This document shows, piece by piece, positions 53,799-64,000 of a DNA stretch of 64,000 nucleotides; the first letter of the stretch is position 1; every line of letters begins with the position of its first letter. The stretch spans positions 11,137,001 to 11,201,000 of the forward strand of contig CM060899.1 of assembly GCA_030762935.1 (NCBI GenBank), in the 5' to 3' direction. Source of the DNA: Hymenopus coronatus. Taxonomy: Eukaryota; Arthropoda; Insecta; Mantodea; Hymenopodidae. The notes beneath the pieces were generated by a model. It was not told where the DNA came from. It worked only from the letters and a program-made list of their open reading frames with translations, and ran no database searches. Made by a program: the position numbers and the translations under genes.

Positions 53799-54913
53799 TC
53801 TTCGAGGCGCAGGACTTGTCTTGGCCAGATCCTCCTTAGTGCTGCCATTAATGCCTCGTGGATGGTTTTGTTGTTGACAAGCATAAGATATTGTCGTATC
53901 TTGTTGCCACAAACCCCAACAACAAGGAGTACGCAGCTTTGGGTACACGTAACTAGGTGCTTCATATGGGCTTTGTTCACCAGCTGTTCCATTGCCAGGC
54001 TGACGTCTGCATTGTTACCTATAGTAGTTGAAGTCTTAAGCTGATTGCGGTAGGCTGCAGCCAGACAATGGTTCCAGAAGTGGTTCTTGAGGACCTCCAA
54101 GATGTCTTGAGACTTTGCTGACATCGGTATTGCATCCAGTACTTGCTATCAGTATTGTTCTTCTGCTGACCATCGATTGTGGTTGGCAGTGGCAAACTGT
54201 GGGCAGAAGACTTAGGAGGAAGATGTTCCGTCGAACTTGGGTGCAATGACGCACGCAGACGTACTTTCACGTCATCTCAACCTTCAAGTCTTTCAGCCTT
54301 CCATCTGGCATCTCTTCCATTGTCATGTTAGTTCCTTTGCTCTTCCATCCAGGACTTAAGCCGTTGTCTTCCAGAGCATCAAAGCGTTATTTGATGTCTT
54401 CCCGAGACTAACGCATTGGTCAAGGTTCTTCATGCTTCTGCCCAAAACTTCAATGTCCTCTTTCATGCTGGCAAGTTGTTCATCGATTTTACCTAGTATG
54501 TTCTTCAGATTCTCCATTCTGCACTCCATCTTCTCCATTTTTTCTGCTACGGATTTCATTTCATCCATTCCAGTTTTTATGTCCCTTATTTCTTCAAGTA
54601 CAGCTTTTATCATCACTGTAATAAAACTTTTTCTCCAACTCTTTATTTTTCCACAAGCTGATTGCAACCTGTTTTCAAATAACTGTGTTTTGAAACCATT
54701 CTGTGGTACTATTTCTTTTTGACATTCATGGTGACGATAGAGTTGGCTGAGCACTGCGCTCGATACATTCCCATTAAAAACTGCACACATCCCTGGGCTA
54801 CATTGCCCCTTTTTGTGTTCATTACCCCACTGGAAATGACTACAAAAGCACTGCATATGATGTACACTACTGGCACTCCAAACTGACTTCAACAATGCAA
54901 GGCATGAACCCAA
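53799..54913 (-). pseudogene. Ty3/gypsy gag: coiled coil and capsid
   Basis: Minus strand from 54913: an N-terminal ~75 residues of unclear value, then a predicted coiled coil IKTGMDEMKSVAEKMEKMEC, RMENLKNILGKIDEQLASMK, EDIEVLGRSMKNLDQC (54400-54620), as often seen at the start of arthropod gypsy gags. It ends in a stop at 54356. The capsid follows in another frame: HFWNHCLAAAYRNQLKTST, DVSLAMEQLVNKAH, NKTIHEALMAALRR (53810-54090), resembling the gag helix-rich core (xxAAYRxQLKxR...AxxIExLxxxA). About 250 bp between the two parts are scrambled. Confidence 0.75.
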
Positions 54914-55192
54914 AGAACCTTATGAAAGAATAGGTGTCAATTTGTATGTGTGAAACAATCATAGCTGATGTACACAAAACGCAGATATGATTGCCAACAA
55001 TCAGTTATGACTTGCAAAGCATAAACATATGTTTGGCAATTATGACTGCAAGGTATAGTCACAATATCGACTAATCTTTTAACAAAATATTATTGAAGGC
55101 CATGACATTAATTCTGCCTTTGAATAGTTATAATGAGGCAAGAGCTGATCACATGATATTTATAAAATTATACATCAGTTTTAATTTATACT
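54914..55192. other. AT-rich flank without a recognisable feature
   Basis: Upstream side of the gypsy relic; no LTR-like sequence could be matched elsewhere. Confidence 0.45.
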
Positions 55193-55607
55193 CATACCCT
55201 GTATAAGCTAGTAACTGGCCCATTCTTGTTCTATATAACATTCCACACCTATCTTGTATAAGCTGATTACTGGAGCACTCATGTTCTCTAAATCACTCTA
55301 CATCTAGATATGATCAATGCTCATATGTGTATAAGAAGATTACTGGTATGCTCATGTTCTCTATAACACTCTACCCCTAGCTATTAAAATACTGACAACC
55401 CCTATAAGCTGGTTACTGGTCCGTTCATGTTCTCTATAACATTTTACATCTAGCTATTGAAGGACAAATTATCCTCTATAAGGTAATTACTGGTGTACTT
55501 GTGTTCTCTATAACACTCTACATCGAGCCAATAACATATTCACAGCTTGTATAAGCTGATTACTGCTCCACTAATGTTCTCTACAACATTCTGCATCTAG
55601 ATGTGAC

Positions 55608-57003
55608 TTTTTTTTTTTTTTTTTTTTTTTAATTTTCGAGTGGAGGGGAAAAATCCACCTTGTGGACTAACCCGGGCAAGCCCGGAGTGTCGCGGTCTCC
55701 CATGTGGGCATACCGACTAAAAACCCCTCCACCGGTATTAGAAGGAAGAAAGGAGAGGCGGTACCGCATTATTGCACCTGCGGATTCAATGCGATAATTT
55801 AACTGACTGCAGGGTGCAGTCAGAGGGGTGAAATGAGGACCGGGAGACAGACTTGACCGAGGCCCAGACTGCCACCGCAGAGTATTCGGGGAGAGGAATG
55901 AAGGAATTCTAGGGTGAAGGATGGAGTTAGTGCTGGTTGACTCTGTTGAGCCAGTCGTCGTATCCTGGGATGTTTTCGAGCCTAAGCCCTTGGCGTCTAC
56001 TTTGGATGTTGAACTTGGAAGTTTGAGGTGCCGACTTCTCCAGTAGAGCTCTCACCTCCTCCCTGAAGATGAGTCGGATGTCGGTGACTGCTGTTGCTAT
56101 TGCTTGGTGAAGTTCTGGATGTGAAGTGGTGCAGTCCAGTTCCTGAAGCCTGTCCTCCAAGGCCGTCAGCTTAGCCGTAAGAATCAGGACCTCCGCGTGG
56201 AGGTCCTGAATGGCCTCACTTAGACCCTGGATTTCCTGCTGCAGGATGGTTGGTGTTGGTTGTTCAGTCTGCGGAGATGGCTGTGTAGATGATGTTGTTC
56301 GGGCTGGTTTAGGCGATGAGTGCCTGCTCTTTGGGTAGCTGGGGCACTGGGCTTGCCCGGTGAAATGTCCCGTACCACCACAAGTGGCACAGAACCAGCG
56401 ATGGCGGCGGAGGTCATGCTCAGTGCACTCCGAAGTGTATGCGTTGGTGCCACAGTAGTGGCACTTCGGCGGCAAAAAGCAGTCTTCTTGGCTGTGCCCG
56501 TAGGCACAGCAGCGTGTCTTTCCTGTCTGCTTGCCTCAACGTGCAGAAGTCGCCCTAATAAGGGCAACCCTGACGCTAAGGCAGCCTCCAGGTCTGACCG
56601 GTCCTGTAGCTCCACCCTTACTAGTGGTGTCGGGCCCCGGTCACAGATTATTCTAGTGGCCCTCGAACATGAAAGCCACCTAGATTGTGGAGCGGCGAGG
56701 AGGTGCCGGGTGGAGAGATCCCGAGGGACCCCCCTAACCACGGCACTGTACCGGGGCGGCGTCAGCGTGGAGCTCAGCGGTGGCGGCGATGAAGTGTTGG
56801 CTGCTGGTGAAGCAGCGGCGGTCGGCGACGGTGGTGATGGTGAGCGCGACAAAGGTGCAGCGCTCACTGCCGGTGTAACGGCAGGTGGCGGAGATGCCGG
56901 CGAGCACTTCCTACCGGCGGATGCCGGAGAAGCAGTGGCTGCTGTAGGAGCTGCTGGTCTGCGTTGATGCTTCCTCTTCGGCATCTCGAAGGAGAAATCC
57001 CCC
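55608..57003 (-). mobile_element. ORF1-only LINE (non-autonomous), full termini, 11-bp target duplication
   Basis: Bounded by CTAGATGTGAC at 55597-55607 and at 57004-57014. Minus strand starts GGGGGATTTCTCCTTCGAG with an extremely short 5'UTR (~20 bp), a GC-rich ORF1 from ATG 56984 to 55927, a ~290-bp 3'UTR and a poly-A of 23 (T-run 55608-55630). No endonuclease or RT sequence is present although both ends are intact, so it is a short non-autonomous element similar in design to half-LINEs (HAL1). GC content is far above its surroundings. Confidence 0.87.
55927..56984 (-). pseudogene. Jockey-type ORF1 with zinc knuckles, one frameshift
   Basis: Start ATG 56984 (MPKRKHQRRPAAPTAATAS). Residues 1-90 are Ala/Pro/Ser-rich, then VVRGVPRDLSTRHLLAA, TRIICDRGPTPLVRVELQD and SDLEAALASGLPLLGRLLHVEAS, the domain preceding the knuckles in jockey-clade ORF1. 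A one-base shift near 56530 moves to the second frame: GKTRCCAYGHSQEDC, KCHYCGTNAYTSEC and WFCATCGGTGHFTGQAQC, three Cys/His clusters. A C-terminal coiled-coil-like stretch (IQGLSEAIQDLHAEVLILTA) ends at NRVNQH. About 350 aa when the shift is ignored. Related full-length elements elsewhere in the genome are expected but not in this window. Confidence 0.82.
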
Positions 57004-57430
57004 CTAGATGTGACCAATACTTATACTGTGTATAAGCTGATTACTGCCCCTTTAATGTTCTCTATAGCATTCCACACATAGCTATTAAAATACTCATACC
57101 ATGTATAATCTGATTCCATTCCACTCACATTCTCATAACATTTTAAACCTAGGTATTAAATTTAAAATACCCTGTATAAGCTGATTAAAGATTCACTCAT
57201 GTTCTCTATATCATTCTACACCTAGCTATTATCTATGCTCATATGTTGTATAAGCTAATAAGAGGTACATAACATTCTGTACCTATGATATATGCTCTGA
57301 CTGTTGCTACAGCTGATAAAATGATCTCTGTAAAATTCTACAGAAGGTAATCAATGTTGATATCTTGTATACCTGGCTATTATCAATGCTTATACCTTCT
57401 ACAAGCTGATAGCTTCTCTATGAAATTCGT

Positions 57431-58440
57431 TTGTGTATGGATATTAATGGTGACCATTTCAAACACCTACAGTGATATTTGTAAGTTAGACTTTAAGCTA
57501 CACTTTCACAAAAAATGAGACATCTCCACGACTTAGTTTGCAAGTTATGGAACGTAAAATAGTGTATATATTTATTTAGACCACTCTATATTATAAGTTT
57601 ATTCTGGAACCTAAATGCTAACTGAAATAAAACCTGAGTTTTTTCATTTAAATATCTGATATGAGAAGACACCAGGTAGGTACTATAACTTAATTTTTTT
57701 TTTCGTATTGTATAATGTCTGCTTTTACTGCTCTGGCACTGCAGGCAATGACCCTGATGATACAGAAGATGGAGCCCCGGTGGATGTAATGGTGGGGGAA
57801 ACTGGAGAAAACCTGCCCCTGTGCCACTTTGTCAACCACAAATCTCACATGCGGTCGCTTGGGATCAAACTCGGGCCATCCAGGCCACTCCTACTCATTT
57901 TGAAATAAATGAAGAAAACTTACCCTGAAATCTACCCTTAATTTTCATCTTGTGGTATGCTTATAAACACGATGAGCAAAAGTGATTTTCCAAATCAAAT
58001 GTGAGTTAAAATATGAAATTAATATAGTGAGATAACATGTTATGTTCATTTCAATATGATACCATACAAGCATAGTTTAATACTTTCTCTTTGTTTAAAC
58101 ATAAATAAATGTAAACCATAGTTATAGTTAGGGATTAAGTAAGTCATATATTTTTGCAAATATATGTGCAAGAAGATGGAAATGAAACTTTTGGTTTAAA
58201 ACAATGAAATTACTAAACTAAGTAATAACTTAGATAAACTTGCAACTTTGTTAGATTAATGCAGAACATTAGGAACAAAAATAATAACACATGTTTAGCA
58301 CCAATATAATGTATAAAACATCCTTGTCTGTCACTAGTAAGTTATTGTTATTAGTAAGTCTAACAGCTCTTTCTGAAAAAATGAACTATCATTAGTGTGG
58401 ATATACATATTATCCTCATTAATGCTATCTTCATCAAGTT
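57431..58440. other. AT-rich flank with one conserved-looking GC-richer block at 57735-57900
   Basis: Mostly AT-rich with no gene. The block 57735-57900 (GGAGCCCCGGTGGATGTAAT, GGGGGAAACTGGAGAAAACC, TGCGGTCGCTTGGGATCAAA) reads on the minus strand as GAGTTTGATCCCAAGCGACC, B-box-like, and may be a decayed SINE. It is open in one + frame for 66 codons, which I do not regard as coding. Confidence 0.35.
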
Positions 58441-58445
58441 CCCCT

Positions 58446-60720
58446 TCAGACTTTCTTCAATTTCTTAAAATAGTTTTGAAAATCAGCAGGTGGGATATAC
58501 TGTTGTAAAGCATCTATATCTTTGAGTTTAGCTTCATTGATTTTCCTTTGGTCATTATATTTATTTGAGAAGTGAGCTAGAGATGGAGATCCTGTTTGAC
58601 CTCGAAGACAGAGATGAACTATTTCTTCATCTCCATTATAATGATACCTTATTCTAAGCTTCATTACTTCACGCTTTGCTATGATAAATGTTACAGCTTC
58701 CTTGAACTTCATAGGCCTCTTCTCTTCATATTTGTTTCGAAAAGTAAGTTTGCTTCTTAAATTCTCTAGATTAGCAAAATGTTCTTGCTTCATATGTGTG
58801 ACGGTAAAGCATTTTTAATGGCTTGATTTCTTCAGGATATCCATGCATTGTTCTGGTGTATACACAAACTGAACATGCCTTTTAAATAACTTTCAACATG
58901 GCCAAAATCTTGATCGGAAGGAAGCATTGTGTGACCAGGAATGGGAAAATAATGTTCTATAATCTCAAAATAGTTCATAGCAACTAAATAGACCCAATAG
59001 GAAACTAAGACCAGTTTTTATTTTGCCCACCACAGTTATCTCTAATCATAATTAAAGTTCATCATGTTTAAAGTTTCAAAGTGCTTTTTCAGGAGCTTAC
59101 AATTTCTTCTGCCCCTCTACCTGCTGTGGGCTCATCCCAGAAGTAAAAATACCCTTTCTCAGTTTTACAGTCATGAATACTAAAATTATAGCCCCATATT
59201 TTTCTTGAATAAAATGCTGGTCCTGTACTCAATTTGGAAATGAGTAGAGCCTGTTCCAAATTGAATGGGAACACGTATGTGTCATCATTCTCCTTTGCTA
59301 GTTTTCTGAACTTTTTAATAATTTACATTCCTGCTTCTGCCTTTCTTAAATGCAACTCTTTTTCAATCAGCAATTTCTTTAGCTCATTATTTTGGGTCAG
59401 TCTGCATTCTTTTATTCTGATATGAAAAGAATAACATGTTTTGCAAGTGTCGCTCTTTGGATGCTTAAAACCAATGTTTAGAGTTCTAAATATTTTTCTG
59501 TATTTATCTATTGATACTGGAGTGTTACTCTGGACTTTGCAAAAGTTATTCTGATAATCGTCATAAATGGATGATATGGAATGTTCATGGCTGATGTATA
59601 ACTTGTCCATGTTTTGCTGTCTGCTATAATGATTTTGATACTTGGGTATTTTATTAATATGCTCAAGAACAGATTTTTCCTTGTATTATGACATCCTTGT
59701 TTTTCTAGTGGAGGTGTGACCAATCCTTGAGATATCTTCTTAACATAATCTCTACTCTTCCTCTGCTATTCTGAAGGCCATGTATATTTAGAAAAGCAGT
59801 TTTACACACCTTAGTAACTTCAGAATTCTTCAAAACAGTGTAACAAACACTATTGTTCCTTCTACTAAACTGACCTTTTTCAGTATACCTGCATTTTACT
59901 GACATTAATAGGTGTCAACCATGGAAATAGGCATTTTGTACATCATAATTGTCTAATTTTCAAAACTCAAAAAATATATATTTTTCGCTGAAAAGCAATT
60001 GTTTTTGCAAACACAATCTTCTCCCACTTCCCTCTTTTTTGGGATTCGTCGTGCAGCAGTGGTATATTCATCACCTTTGTTGCATAATGTCTTGTTTAAT
60101 GTTCTCTGATTAACTTTTGTTTCTTGGCTGGCATATCAGCTTCAATTAAACCAATAGCATTACCACACTCATTCTGCTGAAAATTTTGGTGTTATATCAT
60201 TTCCAATGTTTTTCTTACGAGTCAGCTTATTTGAAACCTGGAATCAAAGTTAAAGTTCACTTAGGATTTATACAATTTTCTATACCATAATAAATCAAAA
60301 TTTGTTAAGCAATAAATTGCAGATATGAAAAAATACATAACATGGAAGCCACAAAAATACATAAAAGCAGGTTTATTAATATGAAAATCATACTGTATGC
60401 AAGTAATTACATTATGATCATTACATTACTCAGATGAATCTACACTTTTATTAAGAATAGTACATATTAGAAGATAAAAAAAGAAAATTGAAAACAAAAC
60501 ATGGTAACCCACCCACTTCCCACTAACCTATGACTTGGAAACTTACCCGGTCTGTTTCACTGTTGTCTGAATATTCATCTGCAGTAGAGGGATTATCCTC
60601 ACTCCCCGAATCTTCAAATAATATATCACTATCATTTAAATCATCAAATGTAAACTGGAATCTCTGTGTATTTCTTTTTTTCCTCTCAAAGGATGGAACA
60701 AAATCACTAGCATCTGCCAT
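58446..60720 (-). pseudogene. Multicopy arthropod family with transposase-like D-D-E motifs, intron-containing
   Basis: Start MADASDFVPSFERKKR at ATG 60720; acidic N-terminus SDILFEDSGSEDNPS. Exon 1 ends at 60547 before GTAAGT; a matching acceptor TTGATTCCAG ends at 60238, giving a 309-bp intron. Further on: CKTAFLNIHGLQNSRGRVEIML (59740-59810), KLYISHEHSISSIYDDY (59560-59607), GFKHPKSDTCKTCYSFHI (59420-59475), NLEQALLISKLSTGPAFYSRK (59200-59260), YNFSIHDCKTEKGYFYFWDE (59125-59185), RDNCGGQNKN (~59020-59050), GHTMLPSDQDFGHVE (~58890-58935) and the C-terminal FKEAVTFIIAKREVMKLRIRY (58660-58715). I recall this set from insect multicopy uncharacterised proteins. FDLEQ/DxCGGQN/DFGxIE would be a D-D-E triad; here the first Asp is Asn. 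Many stops between segments. Confidence 0.72.
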
Positions 60721-60999
60721 CTTAACCAACTTATGTTCTACCAACTGGAGCAATGTGGGTTATCAAACATAGCATACTCTGCTATCTATTGACGCTAGAG
60801 CCATACTATTTTGACAGTAGCTGGAGCTGAGGTAGAAGCCCACTGCCACCATGACAACTCAAAATTACCCTTCATGTGGGTTACCATGTTCTTGCCCACA
60901 ACCCTTCATTTCATAGTTTTAGGTAATAAAAATTCATAAGTAAGTTGTATGTTCAGCTGACTCCTAATAGGGGCTTTTAACAGTTTCTTGAAATCTGCG

Positions 61000-62572
61000 T
61001 GTTTTAGTGTTAATAAATCAACCTAGTAACCAGAAGTATCTTAGTTGTGTGGCAGTTTCTCATCATCAGTTAACTTATGCCTTTTAAAATTTGATATATT
61101 AGTGTGGCAGTTTCTCATCATCAGTCAACTTATGCCTTTTAAAATTTGATATATTAGTAAAATACTTCCTAAAGTATCACACTTTTAAGGCTTTCTGCCT
61201 TCCTGAGTCAATTTGTGGCTTTTCAAATTTCCCAATTGAATTAAACACTTACCATGAGTATCACAATTGTGTGGCTTTATGCCTTAATGAGTCAATTTGG
61301 CTTTTCAAAATGAGAAAATTGAGTAAAACACTTCCCACAAGTATCACACTTGTGTGGCTTTATGCCTTAATGAATCAATTTATGGCTTTTCAACTGAGAC
61401 AATTGAATAAAACTCTTCCCACAAATATCACACTTGTGTGGCTTTATGTGTTCATGAATCAATTTATAGCTTTTCAAATTAAACAATGTAGTAAAAGACT
61501 TACCACAAGTATCACACTTGTGTGACTTTATGCCTTCATGAATTTATGCATTTTCAAAATGGCAACTGGGTAAAACCTTTTCCACATGTATCACACTTGT
61601 GAGGCTTTATGCCTTCATGAATCAATTTATGGCACTTCAAATTGTGTAATTCAGTAAAACATTAACCACAATTATCATACTTGTGAGGCATTATGCCTTT
61701 ATGAACCAACATATGCTACTTCAAAGCTTTTAAATTCCTATAACATTTCCCACAGGTATCATACTTGTTAGGCTTTAGGCCTTCATGAGCTAATTTATGG
61801 GATTTCAAACTAGCTAACGTAGTGTAGCACTTTCCTCAAGTATTACACTTGTGGGGCTTTATGCCTTCATGAGCCAATTTATGGACTTTCAAACTAGCTA
61901 ATGCAGTAAATCACTTTCCACAAGTATTACACTTGTGGCACCTTATGCCTTCATGAGTCAATTTATGACATTTCAAATTAGGCAATCTAGTAAAACACTT
62001 CCCACAGGTATTACACTTGTGTGGCTTTAAGCCTTCATGAATAAACTTATGTTCTTTCAAATGACTTACTTTGGTATAACATTCCCACAGGTATCACACC
62101 TGTGGGGCTTCATGCCTTCATGAATCATTTTATGCTCATTTAAGTATGAGACATGTGAGTAAAACACTTCCCACAAATATTACACCTGTGGGGCCTTATG
62201 CGTTCATGAATCAACTTATGCCTATTCAGATGTGTCAACCAATTAAAACACTTCCCACAAGTATCACACTTATGGGAGCTTCTGCCTTCATGAATTAATT
62301 TATGCCTACACAAATATGCCAACAAAGTAAAACATTTCCCACAAGAATGACACTTGTAGGGCCTTGTGCCTTCATGAGTCAATTTGTGTAATTTCAAATA
62401 ACAATTTTTCTCATTACAGTCACACAACTGTATACTATTGTGTTGAGATAAATTCTTATATTTCAAGCACAAAGATTTGCTGACCAGTTGCTCACCATCA
62501 TGTTGTTCGGAGTAAATGTTTTTCTGTGATGAAGACGTTTGTGATACATCTACATTTTTACTCATGCATAAC
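61000..62572 (-). pseudogene. C2H2 zinc-finger array, terminal exon, frameshifted
   Basis: A splice acceptor (CCCATTTCAG, ending at 62573 on the minus strand) precedes an open exon: LCMSKNVDVSQTSSSQK, then a half finger CDCNEKNCYLKLHKLTH, and fingers such as [60 protein letters not shown]. The linkers are HEGxxPHKC rather than TGEKP. The frame breaks at 62140 and again at ~62080 by single-base changes, but 84-bp finger units with CxxC and HxxxH codons continue to ~61170, about 14 in total. Several lose Cys (61660) or gain stops. A DNA-binding nuclear protein in its intact form. Upstream exons are not recognised. Either a recent pseudogene or sequence errors in a gene. Confidence 0.72.
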
Positions 62573-62575
62573 CTG

Positions 62576-63640
62576 AAATGGGAATATAGTTTATAATTAC
62601 TGAAATATAACAAAAAATGTTTTATGTATACATATATCATCCTACATATAGTTGTAACAAACCTAGCAGCAAGATAAAGAAATGTGTCATAGATGTATGC
62701 AGTTCATACTACATGTATATGTAGTACATACTTTTGTTCTTGAAGATCATATTTGGCAGATCTAAGCTTTGAATAACTAAATATCACAATGAGCACTAAT
62801 TTAAACTATTTAAGTTTCACGAATTCATCAAATGAACCAGATTATCTCATAATGAAAAGGTCTGAATACCTCATCCTATTCAAAGGGATACAGCCAACAT
62901 GTTTTTGATGAAATTACAAGGAATACGCACTTTCTGAGCAATATTTACAAATGGGACTATCTACATATTTTTTATGAATGACATGTAGAAAAGTTAATCT
63001 TCTCTTTATATCATAAAGAAATGTTGCCAGGTGATGAGAAAAATAGTAAAACAATCAGACATTAACTGGGATAACTAAGCACCATAATGAGAAGATTGTG
63101 AAAGAGGGGGCTAGGTAATTGCATTTATGAAGCATTGCTTACACACAGTACCCAGCAACACAGTCTCCATGGCATCCACGAGGGTGCCAACTCTATGCAC
63201 ACACAACCAACTGTAAGGGAACTATAAATGAATACTTTACGTATAACAGTAACTCTTAAGCTGGATGAAAATGTAAACATACTAGAGAATTACTTTAAAA
63301 ATGGAAAATTGTATTTCATATTAACCCTATTCAAAATAGAATGTTTATTTGTCTTTCTCTACTGAATACAATAAAACCTATCAACAGTATACTTGGAAAT
63401 TAAGAATATATAAAAGTTTGGTCCCTCAAACTTTAGAACCCTTAGGTTGAACCTACCAGATTCACCCATCTTCTCCTGGTCTAATTAACCCTTACCATTC
63501 CTAAAAATGTTTCCAGTATTGTAATTGTTACAGTATCTTTAATTAAATCACCTCATTTTCCATTTCATTTATCATCCATCCATATTTTAATCGCTATAAA
63601 TTTATTAAATCAGTGTATACAATTAGTCATAACTGTTTTA
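62576..63640. other. AT-rich sequence, possible intron or upstream region of the zinc-finger locus
   Basis: Follows a good acceptor at 62573-62582, so part may be intron. No exon, repeat or other element was recognised. Confidence 0.4.
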
Positions 63641-64000
63641 ATGATGATCATGAATGAGATTCAAGGGCGTTCAGCTGCTAGGTTATCAGCACCCCTAACT
63701 TAAAGTTAGGCAGTTAAAATACCTGAGATAAAATTATGATAAAAAGAATCTCAATCAAAACAGCTAAAACAAAAGATAAAAATCAGTATAAAAAGACTAA
63801 AACCAAGATAAAATAACTGTCCAGCTCTGAAACTAGAGCTGGCGATAAAACCTGACACTAAAAGAGTCAAATCAAGATGAAGAATAAAACAACAGTGGCA
63901 AAAAGTATCAACTGTGATAAAATAATTAAAAACCTCACATATTACACAATTGTCTGCACTAAAATTGGTTGAATCAAAATAAAGCTAGATGTTGAAGGCA
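63641..64000 (-). mobile_element. Family-B LINE copy B11, 3'UTR, cut by the window end
   Basis: Minus-strand tail ATGATGATCATGAATGAG at 63641-63658, stem-loop 63665-63698 (GGGTGCT paired with AACGCCC), then A-rich 3'UTR. It shares the block CAGCTCTGAAACTAGAGCTGGCGATAAA with copy B6 (near 18083-18110), unlike B9 and B10, so it belongs to a different 3'UTR subfamily. Confidence 0.8.

Larger units (their letters stand above)
48900..54913 (-). mobile_element. Ty3/gypsy retrotransposon relic, gag to integrase, LTRs not found
   Basis: Minus-strand order from 54913: gag coiled coil and capsid, SINE S3 insertion (53573-53798), CCHC knuckle (~53500), protease (~53000-53320), loss of most RT with LINE B10 inserted (51273-52710), RT connection end (51060-51272), RNase H (50448-51030), a short segment in inverted orientation (50240-50430), SINE T1 (49893-50106), a triplicated ~110-bp segment, then integrase to ~48900. 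Segments are each recognisable at protein level but all have stops or frame changes. Long terminal repeats or a primer-binding site were not seen. Confidence 0.82.
55193..57430. repeat. ~73-bp tandem repeat, about 12 diverged units, split by a LINE
   Basis: Units start TATAAGCTGATTACTGG, then CACTCATGTTCTCTATAACA, TTCTACATCTAGCTATTA and a variable AT-rich end. Starts near 55200, 55257, 55330, 55405, 55479 and 55550; after the insertion (55608-57003) the array resumes and decays to ~57430. Spacing 57-75 bp. Units are 70-85 percent alike by eye. Confidence 0.87.

Noticed and set aside
56320..56967. Plus-strand 215-codon GC-rich ORF
   Set aside because: Shadow of the GC-rich ORF1 on the minus strand; Ala/Gly-rich without motifs.
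61271..61525. Plus-strand ORF with internal repeats (LCLNESIxLFK)
   Set aside because: Antisense shadow of the minus-strand zinc-finger array, repeating every 84 bp for that reason.

Overview
This is an intergenic-type stretch of a large, repeat-rich animal nuclear genome, almost certainly an arthropod and probably an insect. The support is a mitochondrial ND5 insert with AGA codons at conserved serine positions (invertebrate mitochondrial code), I-clade non-LTR retrotransposons, a piggyBac transposase, a ZBED5-like hAT, a Ty3/gypsy element and tRNA-derived SINEs. The order or species cannot be fixed from the sequence. No operons or bacterial-type genes exist here. Nearly all coding-looking sequence is transposon-derived and broken; the only plausible host-type locus is a C2H2 zinc-finger exon at 61.0-62.6 kb, itself frameshifted.

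Layout. 1-3.2 kb: 3' part of an I-clade LINE (family A). 3.8-6.8 kb: a 3-kb foldback element with two ~1.25-kb inverted arms, each built of tRNA-like units. 8.6-27.2 kb: a pile-up of at least eight fragments of a second I-clade LINE (family B) in both orientations, including a nearly complete + copy at 20.1-25.3 kb (5'UTR, ORF1 gag with three zinc knuckles, ORF2 with endonuclease, RT and RNase H), and a mitochondrial ND5 fragment nested in one copy. 27.2-29.6 kb: a different RNase-H-bearing LINE (family C). 31.6-38.8 kb: a near-full-length minus-strand family-B copy split by a SINE and by a 1.2-kb unknown insert. 39.9-40.2 kb: a second SINE copy with a 13-bp target duplication. 40.3-42.4 kb: piggyBac pseudogene. 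43.3-46.5 kb: about 31 tandem copies of a 102-bp satellite. 46.8-48.8 kb: hAT transposon. 48.9-54.9 kb: minus-strand Ty3/gypsy relic, gag to integrase, broken by a family-B LINE, two SINEs and an internal inversion. 55.2-57.4 kb: ~73-bp tandem repeat carrying a 1.4-kb ORF1-only LINE with poly-A and an 11-bp target duplication. 58.4-60.75 kb: intron-containing pseudogene of a multicopy arthropod family with a transposase-like triad. 61.0-62.6 kb: zinc-finger array. 63.64 kb to the end: another family-B 3' end.

Family B can be reconstructed by comparing copies: a GC-rich 5'UTR of ~0.45 kb starting CCCCCAGGGGCCTAC, ORF1 (~480 aa), ORF2 (>1,000 codons), an A-rich (in the minus view) 3'UTR, a conserved terminal stem-loop GGGCGC...GCGCCC, and a tail of (ATC)n rather than poly-A, as in the I-element clade. 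The sum is ~5.7 kb. The nesting order gives relative ages for several events. Family names, consensus residues and ages are inference from recalled families; no database search was possible.
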